In this document: in pieces, positions 46,711 through 54,856 of the stretch
Numbering within the stretch: position 1 is the stretch's first letter
How the letters are laid out: each line of letters opens with the position of its first letter
Made by a program: the position numbers and the translations under genes
Notes under the pieces: generated by a model
The model's input: only the letters and a program-made list of their open reading frames with translations
Database searches by the model: none
Told to the model about the DNA's origin: nothing
From: Sphingomonadales bacterium
GTDB taxonomy: Bacteria; Pseudomonadota; Alphaproteobacteria; Sphingomonadales; Sphingomonadaceae
Length of the DNA stretch: 64,000 nt
Reading direction: 5' to 3'
Assembly (NCBI GenBank): GCA_014763545.1
Contig: JACXVD010000031.1
Span: forward strand, 1 to 64,000

Positions 46711-47670
46711 TTACACCCCAAGCCTGCTGCGCGGATTGCTCGTGTCCTGCCAACCTTCGAGCCGCTTGGCCAGTTCCGAAATATCCTCGGGCAGCGCGAT
46801 CTCCAGCGTCACCAGCTGGTCGCCGCGCCCGCCGGATTTCTTCGAAAAGCCCTTGCCCTTGAGCCGCATCACCGTCCCGCCCGATGTGCCGGGCTTGATC
46901 GTCAGCATCACCGCGCCATCCACCGTGGGGCATTTGACCTTGGCGCCGTTCACCGCCTCGTCCAGCCGCACGGGCAGGTCGAGCCGCACATCGTCGCCCT
47001 CGCGGCGGAAGAAGGCGTGGCGTTCGACCTCGATCGTCACCGTCGCATCGCCCGCGCCACCGGGGCCGGGTTCACCCTTGCCCTTGAGCCGCATCTGCGT
47101 GCCGTCCTCGACACCGGCGGGCAGCTTGAGGTCGATCGTCTTGCCGTCGCCCAGCGTGATGCGCTGTTCGGCCAGCGTTGCCGCGTCGATGAAGGGCACT
47201 TTCAGGCGGTAGGAGACATTGGCGCCCCTTTGTGGCGGCGGCGGGCGGCGCTGGCCGCCAAATCCGCCCCCGAACCCGCCGGCACTGCGGCGCGCGCCAC
47301 CGCCGCCGCCGAACAGCCCTTCGAACAAATCGCCCAGATCGACGCCTTCCTGGTTGAAGCCGCCGAAATCCTCTGCCCGGAAACCACCTTGCTGGCCGCC
47401 GCGCCCACCGCCGAAGCCGCCGCCCATCCCGCCGAAGGGATTGGCGGGATTGCCGTCGCCGTCGATCTCGCCGCGGTCGAACTGGCCGCGCTTGTCCTTG
47501 TCGGACAGCAGATCGTAGGCTTGCGTGACCTTGCTGAACCGCTCCGCCGCGTCGGGCTTGTCCTGGTTGCGGTCGGGGTGCAACTCTTTCGCCAGCTTGC
47601 GATAGGCGCTCTTGATCTCCGCTTCGCTGGCGGTGCGGGAAACGCCGAGGGTTGCGTAGGGATCGCTCAT
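46711..47670 (-). CDS. DnaJ-type co-chaperone without zinc finger (CbpA-like)
   Basis: 319 residues. J domain (1-70: DPYATLGVSRTASEAEIKSAYRKLAKELHPDRN, with the HPD motif), a long Gly/Phe-rich region (about 75-140), then the substrate-binding C-terminal domains (FKVPFIDAATLAEQ-like LKVPFIDAATLAEQRITL, KLPAGVEDGTQMRLKGKGEPG). It lacks the Cys-rich zinc domain of true DnaJ. Would stimulate DnaK. Divergent from pdxH. Confidence 0.92.
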   Translation of the reverse strand: MSDPYATLGVSRTASEAEIKSAYRKLAKELHPDRNQDKPDAAERFSKVTQAYDLLSDKDKRGQFDRGEIDGDGNPANPFGGMGGGFGGGRGGQQGGFRAEDFGGFNQEGVDLGDLFEGLFGGGGGARRSAGGFGGGFGGQRRPPPPQRGANVSYRLKVPFIDAATLAEQRITLGDGKTIDLKLPAGVEDGTQMRLKGKGEPGPGGAGDATVTIEVERHAFFRREGDDVRLDLPVRLDEAVNGAKVKCPTVDGAVMLTIKPGTSGGTVMRLKGKGFSKKSGGRGDQLVTLEIALPEDISELAKRLEGWQDTSNPRSRLGV

Positions 47671-47921
47671 GCCGTGTTAGCTAGGTAATGCAGGGGCATG
47701 GCGCAAGCGGCGAGCGCATCCAGCGTGCGATTGCCGGCGGGCGACAGCCCCCTTTCCTACCGCGCCGGGGCAACCTAAGACGGGGGCATGCCCTGCCGCC
47801 TGCCATCCCGCCGTTCGATCCCGCGTTGCCACCGTGCCGGGCGACGCATTTTTTCGCGCCAGGACTGTGGTCCATGCGGTCCATGTCTCGGCTTGCGGGC
47901 GGCAAACCGGGAGGCTCGGCG

Positions 47922-48533
47922 ATGAGCGACGAACACGCCGAAACCGCGATTCCCATGTCGCAGCCGATCGCGCTGTTCGGCGACTGGTTCGCCGAGGCGA
48001 AAGCGAGCGAGCCCAACGATCCCGAAGCGGTTGCGCTCGCCACCGCCACGCCCGATGGCGCGCCATCGGTGCGCATGGTGCTGATGAAGCATTTCGATGA
48101 GGACGGCTTCGTGTTCTACACCAATGGCCACAGCCGCAAGGGCGGGGAAATCGCCGCCAATCCGCAGGCCGCGATGCTGTTCCACTGGAAGAGCCTGCGC
48201 CGCCAGGTGCGCATCGAAGGCACGGTGGCGGAAGTCGATCCGGCGATGGCCGATGCCTATTTCGCCAGCCGCAGCCGCGATTCGCAGCTCGGCGCCCATG
48301 CCTCCGACCAGTCGCGCCCGCTCGGCTCGCGCGGCGAATTCATCGCCCGCATCGCGAAGGTGACGGCGACGCATCTCATCGGCACGGTCCCACGCCCGCC
48401 GCACTGGACCGGCTTTCGCCTGACCCCGCAGCGGATCGAATTCTGGATGGACCGCCCCTTCCGCCTGCACGAGCGGCGATTGTTCACCCGTGAAGCGGGG
48501 GGCGGCTGGTCCAGCACGCTGCTCTATCCATGA
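47922..48533 (+). CDS. pdxH: Pyridoxamine 5'-phosphate oxidase
   Basis: 203 residues from ATG 47922 (GGGAGG upstream). FMN-binding split barrel: PDGAPSVRMVLMKHFDEDGFVFYTN, HSRKGGEIAANPQAAMLFHWKSLRRQVRIEG, SRDSQLGAHASDQS and the C-terminal ERRLFTREAGGGWSSTLLYP. Oxidises pyridoxine/pyridoxamine phosphate to pyridoxal phosphate. The first of three coupled genes (pdxH-CDF-PhzF): ATGA, then GTGA. The 251 bases before it hold only the divergent promoter region with dnaJ. Confidence 0.95.
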   Translation: MSDEHAETAIPMSQPIALFGDWFAEAKASEPNDPEAVALATATPDGAPSVRMVLMKHFDEDGFVFYTNGHSRKGGEIAANPQAAMLFHWKSLRRQVRIEGTVAEVDPAMADAYFASRSRDSQLGAHASDQSRPLGSRGEFIARIAKVTATHLIGTVPRPPHWTGFRLTPQRIEFWMDRPFRLHERRLFTREAGGGWSSTLLYP

Positions 48534-49477
48534 GCGGGGTGCATGCGCACGATCGGGGCAAGCTGACGCGCGGCGCGGCCTATGCCTCGATCGCCATGGC
48601 CGTGGTGCTGGTCGCGCTCAAGAGCTGGGCGACCTGGCGCACTGGATCGACCGCGATGCTCGGCAGCCTTGCCGACAGTTCGCTCGACCTGATCGCCAGC
48701 CTGGCAACGCTGGCCGGGGTGTGGATTGCGGCGCAACCGGCGGACGAGGATCACCGTTTCGGCCACGGCAAGGCAGAGGCGCTGGCGGCGATCTTCCAGG
48801 TCATGCTGATCACCCTGTCGGCCATCGGCATCGGCTTTCGCGCGGTGGGGCAATTGTTCGGTACGCAGGAAACCTCGGCGGCGGGCGACGGGATCGTCGT
48901 TTCGCTGATCGCCATTGCGGGCACGTTCGCGCTGCTGGCCTGGCAGCGGCATGTGATTCGCCGCACCGGTTCGGTCGCGATCCGGGCGGATAATGTCCAT
49001 TACCAGTCCGACCTGCTGCTCAATCTGGCGGTGATCGCCGCGCTGGTGATCGACCAGTATCTCGGCTTTTCGCAGGCGGACCCGCTGTTCGGGCTCGGCA
49101 TCGCGGCCTGGCTGCTGTGGGGCGCATGGAATGCGGCGAGCGAGGCGATCGACCATCTGATGGACCGCGAATGGCCGGAGGAACGGCGCGAGGCCTTCCT
49201 CGCCGTGCTGGCCAAGCATCCCGACATCAAGGGCGTGCACGACCTGCGGACCCGCACCAGCGGGGCGGACGATTTCGCGCAGTTCCACATGGCGATCGAC
49301 CCCCGCCTGACCGTCGCCGAAGCGCATGACATCATGGATTCGGTGGAAGAACGCATCGCGCTCGACTTCCCCGGGGTGGAGGTGCTGATCCATCCCGACC
49401 CCGAAGGCCATGTCGGAGAAGTCGGCGTCGCGGCCGAGGAATTGCTGCCCGAGGCCGCGATCCGCGCCGAGGCGTGA
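48530..49477 (+). CDS. Cation diffusion facilitator metal transporter (FieF/YiiP-like)
   Basis: 315 residues. Six membrane segments with the transport-site residues in SLADSSLDLIASLATL (Asp and Asp) and YQSDLLLNLAVI (preceded by His, HYQSD), then a cytosolic domain (VHDLRTRTSGADDFAQFHMAID, HIHPD-like VLIHPDPEGH). Exports zinc, iron or manganese by proton antiport; which metal cannot be told. Coupled to pdxH by ATGA and to the PhzF gene by GTGA. Confidence 0.92.
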   Translation: MSGVHAHDRGKLTRGAAYASIAMAVVLVALKSWATWRTGSTAMLGSLADSSLDLIASLATLAGVWIAAQPADEDHRFGHGKAEALAAIFQVMLITLSAIGIGFRAVGQLFGTQETSAAGDGIVVSLIAIAGTFALLAWQRHVIRRTGSVAIRADNVHYQSDLLLNLAVIAALVIDQYLGFSQADPLFGLGIAAWLLWGAWNAASEAIDHLMDREWPEERREAFLAVLAKHPDIKGVHDLRTRTSGADDFAQFHMAIDPRLTVAEAHDIMDSVEERIALDFPGVEVLIHPDPEGHVGEVGVAAEELLPEAAIRAEA

Positions 49478-50283
49478 TCGCGCTGCCCGATTGGCGGCAG
49501 GTCGATGCCTTCACCGGGCCGGGTTGCGCAGGCAATCCGGCGGCGGTGATGCGGCTCGATGCATGGCCCGGGACGGACCGGCTGGCGGAGATCGCCCGGA
49601 TCATCGGCCTGCCGGCGACGGCATTCCTCGCGCCTTCCGCCACGCCGGGCCGCCGTCGCGTGCGCTGGTTTTCGGCCAGCGGCGGCGAGATCGCGCTGTG
49701 CGGTCACGGCTCGCTGGCGGCAGGGCATGTGTTGCTGGGCGCGAGCGACGCCGCGCAGGTCGAGTTGGCAACCGCGGGCGGGCAGCTGCTGGTGATTCGC
49801 CGCCTGCCGGGCGAATCGCGTTACGAATTGTCGCTGCCCGCCATGCCCACTGCGCCGCTCGCGCTGCCCGCGATTGCCGCCGCGATCGGGGGCCGCCCGG
49901 TGGAAATGCGCTGGAATCCGGCGGGCTATGCGCTGCTTGCCTATCGCGATGCGAGCGAAATTGCCGCGCTGGCACCCGATTTCGCCGCGCTCGCCGCCTG
50001 CGGCTGCGTGCAGGTCAGCGTGACCGCGCCGGGTGGGGGCGAGGAGGATGTGACAAGCCGGGTATTCACCACTTCGGGCGGTGGGGGCGAGGATGCGGCA
50101 ACCGGATCGGCCCATGCGGTGCTCGCGCCCCATTGGTCCGCGCGGCTGGGCCGGGCGGATTTCACCGCACGCCAGGCCAGTGTGCGCGGCGGCTGGTTTG
50201 AGGTTTCGCTGGCAGGGGATGCGGTGCGCCTCGGCGGTGCGTGCCGCGACGCTGGCCAATCCGCTGGCCAATCCGCTGGCTAG
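49474..50283 (+). CDS. PhzF-family protein with a substituted catalytic-Glu position
   Basis: 269 residues from GTG 49474. PhzF fold: QVDAFTGPGCAGNPAAVM, FSASGGEIALCGHGSLAAGHVL and GGEDAATGSAHAVLAPHW are conserved. The glutamate of the usual NLSESTF/LSETAF motif (Glu45 in Pseudomonas PhzF) is replaced here: GLPATAFLAP, Ala48. It may be a different isomerase or a non-catalytic member. The C-terminus ends in an AGQS repeat made by a 12-bp duplication. Coupled to the CDF transporter. Confidence 0.85.
   Translation: MIALPDWRQVDAFTGPGCAGNPAAVMRLDAWPGTDRLAEIARIIGLPATAFLAPSATPGRRRVRWFSASGGEIALCGHGSLAAGHVLLGASDAAQVELATAGGQLLVIRRLPGESRYELSLPAMPTAPLALPAIAAAIGGRPVEMRWNPAGYALLAYRDASEIAALAPDFAALAACGCVQVSVTAPGGGEEDVTSRVFTTSGGGGEDAATGSAHAVLAPHWSARLGRADFTARQASVRGGWFEVSLAGDAVRLGGACRDAGQSAGQSAG
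50251..50280. repeat. 12-bp tandem repeat at the PhzF C-terminus
   Basis: Two identical 12-bp copies (50251-50262, 50263-50274) and a half copy (50275-50280) encode AGQSAGQSAG just before the stop of the PhzF gene. Such a repeat right at the end is probably a slippage product. Confidence 0.85.
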
Positions 50284-51431
50284 TCCCCCGTGCCGGGATA
50301 GAGCGCGAAGATATCTGCCAGCTCGGGCATCAGCGCCTTGCGCTGGGCATCGTCCGAATGGCCGAGCCGCACGACCGTCAGCTTCTCACCCGGCGAGACC
50401 AGCACATATTGCCCCATATGGCCGATCGCCGCGAACAGGTCGCGCGGACCGCGCTCGGGAAACAGCGGGTTGTCGCCGCTCTTCACCGGGCGGTTGAGCC
50501 AGGTCTGCGCACCGTAATTGGGGCTGCGCGGGCTGGGCGCGGTCATGAACTCGATCCATTTGCGCGGGATCAGCTGCGATCCGCGATAGGAACCCTTGTT
50601 GCGCAGGAATTCGCCGAAGCGCGCCCAGTCGCGGGCATTGCCATGGATCAGGCTGCCACCGATCAGCGTGCCCGATGCATCGTATTCGGGGACCATCGAA
50701 TCCATCGCCAGCGGCGCGAACAACCGGCTGCGCAGGTAATCGTCCACCACGCGGCGGCGCGTTTCGGGATTGCGGCTGGCGGTCAGCGAGCGGGCGGCGA
50801 TATCCGCCAGGATCACGCTGGTGGCGCTGGAATATTCGAAATGCCGGCCCGGTTCGTCCTCCAGCGGCTGCGATTCGGCCCAGTCGGCCATATCGTCGCG
50901 CCCGTCGAGGAATAGCATCCGCACTTCCGAGCTTTCCCACGGCGGGTCGCCCGCTTCGGTGTGGCGCAACCCGCTGCGCATCTGCAGCAGCTGGCGCAGG
51001 GTGATCTCGCCGCGCGGGTCGCCCGGGCGCTGCCAGCGCGGCACCGGCGGCGATTCGTCGAGCCGCAGCCGCCCGTCGGCCACCAGCATGCCGATCATCA
51101 CCGCGGTGACCGTCTTGGCCATCGACCAGCTGACGAAGCGCGTGTCCGGCCCGTAGCCGGGGGCATACCGTTCGGCCACGATGCGCCCGCCATACATCAC
51201 CACCACCGCGCGGGTTTCGCCCAGCTCCGGTTTGCTGAACAGATCGTCGATCTCGCGCGCCAGTTCCTCGTTCGGCGCGCCTGCATCGCTCACCTTGACC
51301 GCCGCCAGCGCCTCTTTCGTCAGCGGCGGCGGGGGCGGTTGCTGCTGCGAACAGGCGGCAAGGCTTGGCAGGAGGGCCAGCAGGGCGATAAGGGGGCGCG
51401 ACAGGAAACGACGGGGGTGGCGGCGCGACAT
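50280..51431 (-). CDS. Serine hydrolase lipoprotein (class C beta-lactamase fold)
   Basis: 383 residues. Lipoprotein signal ends PSLAAC (Cys27), followed by a Gln/Pro-rich stretch. The SxxK motif is SMAK (Ser103, Lys106), then a YSS in FEYSSATSVIL where the YxN motif usually lies, and the KTG-equivalent HMG near GHMGQYVLV. Members of this family are esterases or D-amino-peptidases rather than true beta-lactamases. Periplasmic, anchored by lipid. Divergent from the small membrane protein at 51446. Confidence 0.88.
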   Translation of the reverse strand: MSRRHPRRFLSRPLIALLALLPSLAACSQQQPPPPPLTKEALAAVKVSDAGAPNEELAREIDDLFSKPELGETRAVVVMYGGRIVAERYAPGYGPDTRFVSWSMAKTVTAVMIGMLVADGRLRLDESPPVPRWQRPGDPRGEITLRQLLQMRSGLRHTEAGDPPWESSEVRMLFLDGRDDMADWAESQPLEDEPGRHFEYSSATSVILADIAARSLTASRNPETRRRVVDDYLRSRLFAPLAMDSMVPEYDASGTLIGGSLIHGNARDWARFGEFLRNKGSYRGSQLIPRKWIEFMTAPSPRSPNYGAQTWLNRPVKSGDNPLFPERGPRDLFAAIGHMGQYVLVSPGEKLTVVRLGHSDDAQRKALMPELADIFALYPGTGD

Positions 51432-51445
51432 GGCGCTCCCCTCGC

Positions 51446-51826
51446 ATGAGCGGAATCACCTTGGCAATGGCAAAATCCGGCACTCGCAAATCGCCGCGTG
51501 CAACCCACCGCTCGCGCCGCTGGCCTTACGTGCTGCTGGCGGGTTTCGCGGTGCTGGCGCTGGCATGGTGGTATTACGGCGCAACTGCGCGCGGCTATGC
51601 CCGTGTCGGCACCGCCTATGGCGCGCGGGTCGCCTGTTCGTGCCGCTATGTCGCCGGGCGCAGCCTTGCGGATTGCAAGAAGGACAAGCTCGCCGGGATG
51701 GAGCTGATCACGCTCAGCGACGATGACGAGACCAAGAGCGTCACCGCCCGTTTCCCGCTGCTCGCCAGCGACACGGCCACCTGGCGCAAGGGTTACGGCT
51801 GCGTGCTCCAGCCGTGGGAGGATTGA
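51446..51826 (+). CDS. Small membrane protein with CxC...C motif
   Basis: 126 residues from ATG 51446; ATG 51467 is an alternative. Basic N-terminus, one membrane helix (about 27-44: WPYVLLAGFAVLALAWWYY), then a periplasmic part with VACSCRYVAGRSLADCKKD and a fourth cysteine in KGYGCVLQP. The conserved cysteines suggest disulfides or a metal site. Sphingomonads often carry such a protein next to a serine hydrolase, as here (14 bases, divergent), hinting that the two work together. No function known to me. Confidence 0.7.
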   Translation: MSGITLAMAKSGTRKSPRATHRSRRWPYVLLAGFAVLALAWWYYGATARGYARVGTAYGARVACSCRYVAGRSLADCKKDKLAGMELITLSDDDETKSVTARFPLLASDTATWRKGYGCVLQPWED

Positions 51827-51845
51827 GGCGCGGTCGCGCCGCCCA

Positions 51846-53030
51846 TCACGCGCTTTCGGTCGAATCGATCCAGCCGCCGCCGACGACCCGGTCCCCGGCA
51901 TAGAGCACCGCCGCCTGGCCCGGTGCGACGCCATATTCGGGCGCGGCGAAGCGGATTGTCGTCGCCGCGCCTTCGCCCAGCGGCCCTTCGAGCGTGATCG
52001 GCACCGGCTTGGCGAGCGAACGGACCTTGGCGGTCAGCGGGGCACCGTCGGCGATTGTCGGCAGCGGGCCGATGCGGTTGGTTTCGACCAGCCGCGCGGC
52101 CGCGACCGCCAGCATCCGGCGCGGCCCCGCCATCACTTCTGCCCGCCCGGCATCGAGCGCAACGACATAGAGCGGCTCGGGCTGGCCACCGATCTCCAGC
52201 CCGCGGCGCTGGCCCACCGTGTAATGGACGATGCCCTTGTGCCGACCGAGGATCTCGCCCGTCTCGGCGTGCACGACATTGCCCGGCTGCCCCCCTTCCG
52301 GTCGCAGGCTGCGCACGATCCTGGCGTAATCGCCGTCGGGCACGAAGCAGATGTCCTGGCTGTCGGGCTTGGCCGCATTGCGCAGGCCTGCCGCTTCGGC
52401 CAGCCGCCTGACCTCCGGCTTGGGCAGGCCGCCCAGCGGGAAGCGCAGGAAATCGAGCTGCGCCTCGGTCGTGCCATAGAGGAAATAGGACTGGTCGCGC
52501 GCGGGATCGAGCGCGCGATGCAGTTCGGGCCCGGCTTCGCCGATCATCCGGCGCACATAATGCCCGGTGGCGAGGCAATCGGCACCCAGCTCGCGCGCCA
52601 TTCGCAACAGGTCGGTGAATTTCGGCCCCATGTTGCAGCGGATGCACGGCACCGGGGTGCGCCCGGCGAGGTAATCGTCCGCGAATCGTTCGACCACCTC
52701 CTCGCGAAAGGCGCTTTCATGGTCGAATACGTAGTGGGCAATACCTAGCCGGTCGGCGACCGCGCGCGCGTCACGAATATCGTCGCCCGCACAGCAGGCG
52801 CCCTTGCGCCCGGTGGCGGCGCCATAATCGTAGAGCTGCAGCGTGATCCCGATCACTTCCGCGCCGCTCGCAGCCGCCAGTGCCGCAACTACCGACGAAT
52901 CGACCCCGCCCGACATGGCGACCACGATGCGGCAATCGGCGGCGGCCCGCGGAAGGTCGAACAGCGCGGCCGGGTCGAGCGCGCCATCGCTCTCGAAAAG
53001 CGCGGAAACGGGGGAAATCGGGGCAGTCAT
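51846..53030 (-). CDS. mnmA: tRNA 2-thiouridine(34) synthase MnmA
   Basis: 394 residues from ATG 53030; ATG 53042 is also in frame. PP-loop [16 protein letters not shown] (about 38-54), the first catalytic Cys in [13 protein letters not shown], the second in [13 protein letters not shown], and [11 protein letters not shown] toward the C-terminal domain. Adds sulfur to U34 of tRNAs for Lys, Glu and Gln, with sulfur from a cysteine desulfurase relay. The gene is convergent with the small membrane protein. Confidence 0.95.
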   Translation of the reverse strand: MTAPISPVSALFESDGALDPAALFDLPRAAADCRIVVAMSGGVDSSVVAALAAASGAEVIGITLQLYDYGAATGRKGACCAGDDIRDARAVADRLGIAHYVFDHESAFREEVVERFADDYLAGRTPVPCIRCNMGPKFTDLLRMARELGADCLATGHYVRRMIGEAGPELHRALDPARDQSYFLYGTTEAQLDFLRFPLGGLPKPEVRRLAEAAGLRNAAKPDSQDICFVPDGDYARIVRSLRPEGGQPGNVVHAETGEILGRHKGIVHYTVGQRRGLEIGGQPEPLYVVALDAGRAEVMAGPRRMLAVAAARLVETNRIGPLPTIADGAPLTAKVRSLAKPVPITLEGPLGEGAATTIRFAAPEYGVAPGQAAVLYAGDRVVGGGWIDSTESA

Positions 53031-53141
53031 TGCCCCGCCCATACACGCCGGGCCTGCGTTTCGCCAGCGATGCCGGTAATCCTAACCATCGGTAAAGCGG
53101 TGCTTTACGGCTTCTTGACCATGTCGTGCCTAGAAGGGGGC

Positions 53142-53447
53142 ATGTTCGAGACTTCTTTCCCCCCTGCGGCGCATGCCGGGTCGGCAGACGGCATGCAACT
53201 GCATGCTTTCGCTTGGCCGGAACTGGTCGCGCGGCTGGCGGCAGCGCAGGAATTGCGCGGCCTGCTGGCGGGGCGGCGCTACAGCGCGGCGGGAAGTTTC
53301 GACGGCGGCGCCGCAGGCCATCTCGCCCGGCGCGGAAATGACGAACGCGCCGTTAACCCAATTGCTTTAGCCCATGACAAGCCGGACGCGGCAAATTCGC
53401 GATGTGTTGCGAATGGCGCGACGAGTGGCGACCGAGAGTACGAATGA
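53142..53447 (+). CDS. Small hypothetical protein coupled to sciP
   Basis: 101 residues from ATG 53142, which has AAGGGGG close upstream; other in-frame ATGs precede it. An Ala-rich N-terminal half with LHAFAWPELVARLAAAQELR helix, then GSFDGGAAGHLA and a polar tail (NPIALAHDKPDAANSR). No known domain recognised. Its TGA overlaps the sciP start (ATGA), so it is cotranslated with this CtrA inhibitor and may have a link to it. Confidence 0.65.
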   Translation: MFETSFPPAAHAGSADGMQLHAFAWPELVARLAAAQELRGLLAGRRYSAAGSFDGGAAGHLARRGNDERAVNPIALAHDKPDAANSRCVANGATSGDREYE

Positions 53448-53743
53448 TCGAGAACCAGAAAATCCGACCCGCCCAGGTCATCGGCCCGCTCGGGGAGCCG
53501 CTGACGCTTGGCGACCTGCCGCCGCCCAACACCAAACGGTGGGTGGTGCGGCGCAAGGCCGAAGTCGTGGCTGCCGTCAACGGCGGCCTGCTGACGATCG
53601 ACGAAGTGTTGGAACGCTATGACCTGACGCTGGAGGAATTTGCCTCGTGGCAGCGCGCGGTCGATCGTTCGGGCATGCAGGGCCTGCGGGTGACCCGCAT
53701 CCAGCATTATCGCGATCTCTACGAGCGCCAGCTGAAATATTGA
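53444..53743 (+). CDS. sciP: CtrA inhibitor SciP (DUF1153)
   Basis: 99 residues from ATG 53444 (ATGA with the preceding gene). DUF1153 core: VIGPLGEPLTLGDLPPPNTKRWV, then a helix-turn-helix RRKAEVVAAVNGGLLTIDEV and ERYDLTLEEFASWQRAVDRSG. In Caulobacter SciP binds CtrA and blocks its activation of many promoters in G1. A terminator follows 65 bases downstream. Confidence 0.95.
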   Translation: MIENQKIRPAQVIGPLGEPLTLGDLPPPNTKRWVVRRKAEVVAAVNGGLLTIDEVLERYDLTLEEFASWQRAVDRSGMQGLRVTRIQHYRDLYERQLKY

Positions 53744-53807
53744 TCGGCGCATGACCCTGCGCGAGGCGGCTGTGTAACGCTGCCTTGCAGAAACAGATGC
53801 ATTCTTG

Positions 53808-53837
53808 AGCCGCTCCGATATGTTCGGGGCGGCTTTT
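53808..53837 (+). terminator. Terminator after sciP
   Basis: 11-bp stem with one G-U pair (53808-53818 and 53824-53834), TATGT loop, TTT after the stem. It lies 64 bases after the sciP stop. Confidence 0.8.
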
Positions 53838-53896
53838 GCATGTCAGCCGGTGTCAGAGGGGCAGTCCGGACCATGCGAAGCAGGAGGAGAAGTGCA

Positions 53897-54169
53897 TTGA
53901 TCAGCTTCATCATCGCGCTCGTCATGGGCGGAATCATCGGCTGGGTCGCCAGCCTGATCATGAATCGCGATGCCAGCATGGGCATCTTCTGGAACATCGT
54001 CGTCGGCTGTGTGGGTTCGATCCTCGGGCGTTTCCTGCTGGGCGGCTTGCTCGGCGGCGGGCACCTGCGCGGCGATGCCTTCGACCCGATGACCCTCGTC
54101 ACCGCGCTGATCGGCGCCGTGATCCTGCTGGGCATCGTCAACCTGGTGAAGCGCGGGCGCGTTCGCTGA
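53897..54169 (+). CDS. GlsB/YeaQ/YmgE family membrane protein, copy 1
   Basis: 90 residues from TTG 53897, chosen because AGGAGGAG lies seven bases upstream and this start matches the family's usual N-terminus (ISFIIALVMGGIIGWVAS). Three membrane helices rich in Gly; conserved NRDASMGIFWNIVVGCVGSILG. The family (transglycosylase-associated protein) is often stress-induced; its molecular role is not known. Followed by a paralogue at 54345. A strong hairpin separates the two. Confidence 0.85.
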   Translation: MISFIIALVMGGIIGWVASLIMNRDASMGIFWNIVVGCVGSILGRFLLGGLLGGGHLRGDAFDPMTLVTALIGAVILLGIVNLVKRGRVR

Positions 54170-54217
54170 TTGCGCCAGGGCCGGCCCAGGCGGCTGGCCG
54201 AATTGCACGCGATAACA

Positions 54218-54256
54218 CGGGGCGGGTGCCGGTTTGCGGTGCCCGCCCCGCTTTCG
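54218..54256 (+). terminator. Terminator between the two GlsB/YeaQ genes
   Basis: 14-bp stem with two G-U pairs (54218-54231 and 54237-54250), 5-base loop, followed by CTTTCG. Lies 48 bases after the first GlsB stop, so each copy is probably its own transcript. Confidence 0.75.
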
Positions 54257-54344
54257 TTTCGGAACATCATATCGCGGTCATGGAACGCATTGTCGCTTGC
54301 GTCGTTCTGCAACCATACGTCCGAACACAGGAGCTTTGCGGAAC

Positions 54345-54611
54345 ATGGGACTTATCATTACCCTCATCGTCGGCGGCATCGCCGGCTGGCTCGCCTCGAT
54401 GGTCATGGCGCGTGACGCGTCGATGGGCATCATCCTCAACATCATCGTCGGCATCATCGGTGCCTTCCTCGGCAACTGGCTGATCGCCCCGCTGATCGGC
54501 TTCGGCGGCGACATCAGCAGCTTCAACCTGCCCGGCCTGATCATTGCCGTGCTGGGTGCGATCGTCCTGCTGGCCATCGCCAATCTGATCCAGCGCGGTC
54601 GTCTGCGCTAA
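54345..54611 (+). CDS. GlsB/YeaQ/YmgE family membrane protein, copy 2
   Basis: 88 residues from ATG 54345 (GLIITLIVGGIAGWLASMVM). Three Gly-rich membrane helices; ARDASMGIILNIIVGIIGAFLG aligns with copy 1 (NRDASMGIFWNIVVGCVGSILG). The two are tandem paralogues with about half their residues identical. Its promoter is in the 175-base gap after copy 1, and a strong terminator follows. Confidence 0.9.
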   Translation: MGLIITLIVGGIAGWLASMVMARDASMGIILNIIVGIIGAFLGNWLIAPLIGFGGDISSFNLPGLIIAVLGAIVLLAIANLIQRGRLR

Positions 54612-54637
54612 TCCGGCGTAACACCGAGCTTTTTCGA

Positions 54638-54672
54638 GGGCGGGCGCGGAACCAACCGCGCCCGCCCTTTTT
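54638..54672 (+). terminator. Strong terminator after GlsB copy 2
   Basis: 12-bp perfect stem of G and C (54638-54649 and 54656-54667) with an AACCAA loop and a TTTTT tail (54668-54672). Lies 26 bases after the stop of copy 2 and insulates it from the efflux operon. Confidence 0.9.
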
Positions 54673-54788
54673 CATGCCTGTCATCCGGCCCGTCCGTTCA
54701 CCAAAAGCCGCTCGTCGGGCGGATATGTTGCCCGTCGAAGCCGCAATTGCCGTGTCCGGCACGCCAGACTAATGCCCCGACACGCGCC

Positions 54789-54819
54789 TTGTGCGCACTG
54801 ATTTAGATGTGTAATACAC
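54789..54819 (+). promoter_or_regulatory. Putative promoter and overlapping palindromic operator of the RND operon
   Basis: -35 TTGTGC (54789-54794), a 17-base spacer and -10 TAATAC (54812-54817). The -10 lies within the perfect odd palindrome GTGTA-A-TACAC (54809-54819), the size and position of a repressor operator such as those of TetR-type regulators. The regulator itself is not in this window. Confidence 0.5.
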
Positions 54820-54856
54820 TGTTGCGGTGAATTTGCCGCGTTGGGGCAGTTGGCCA

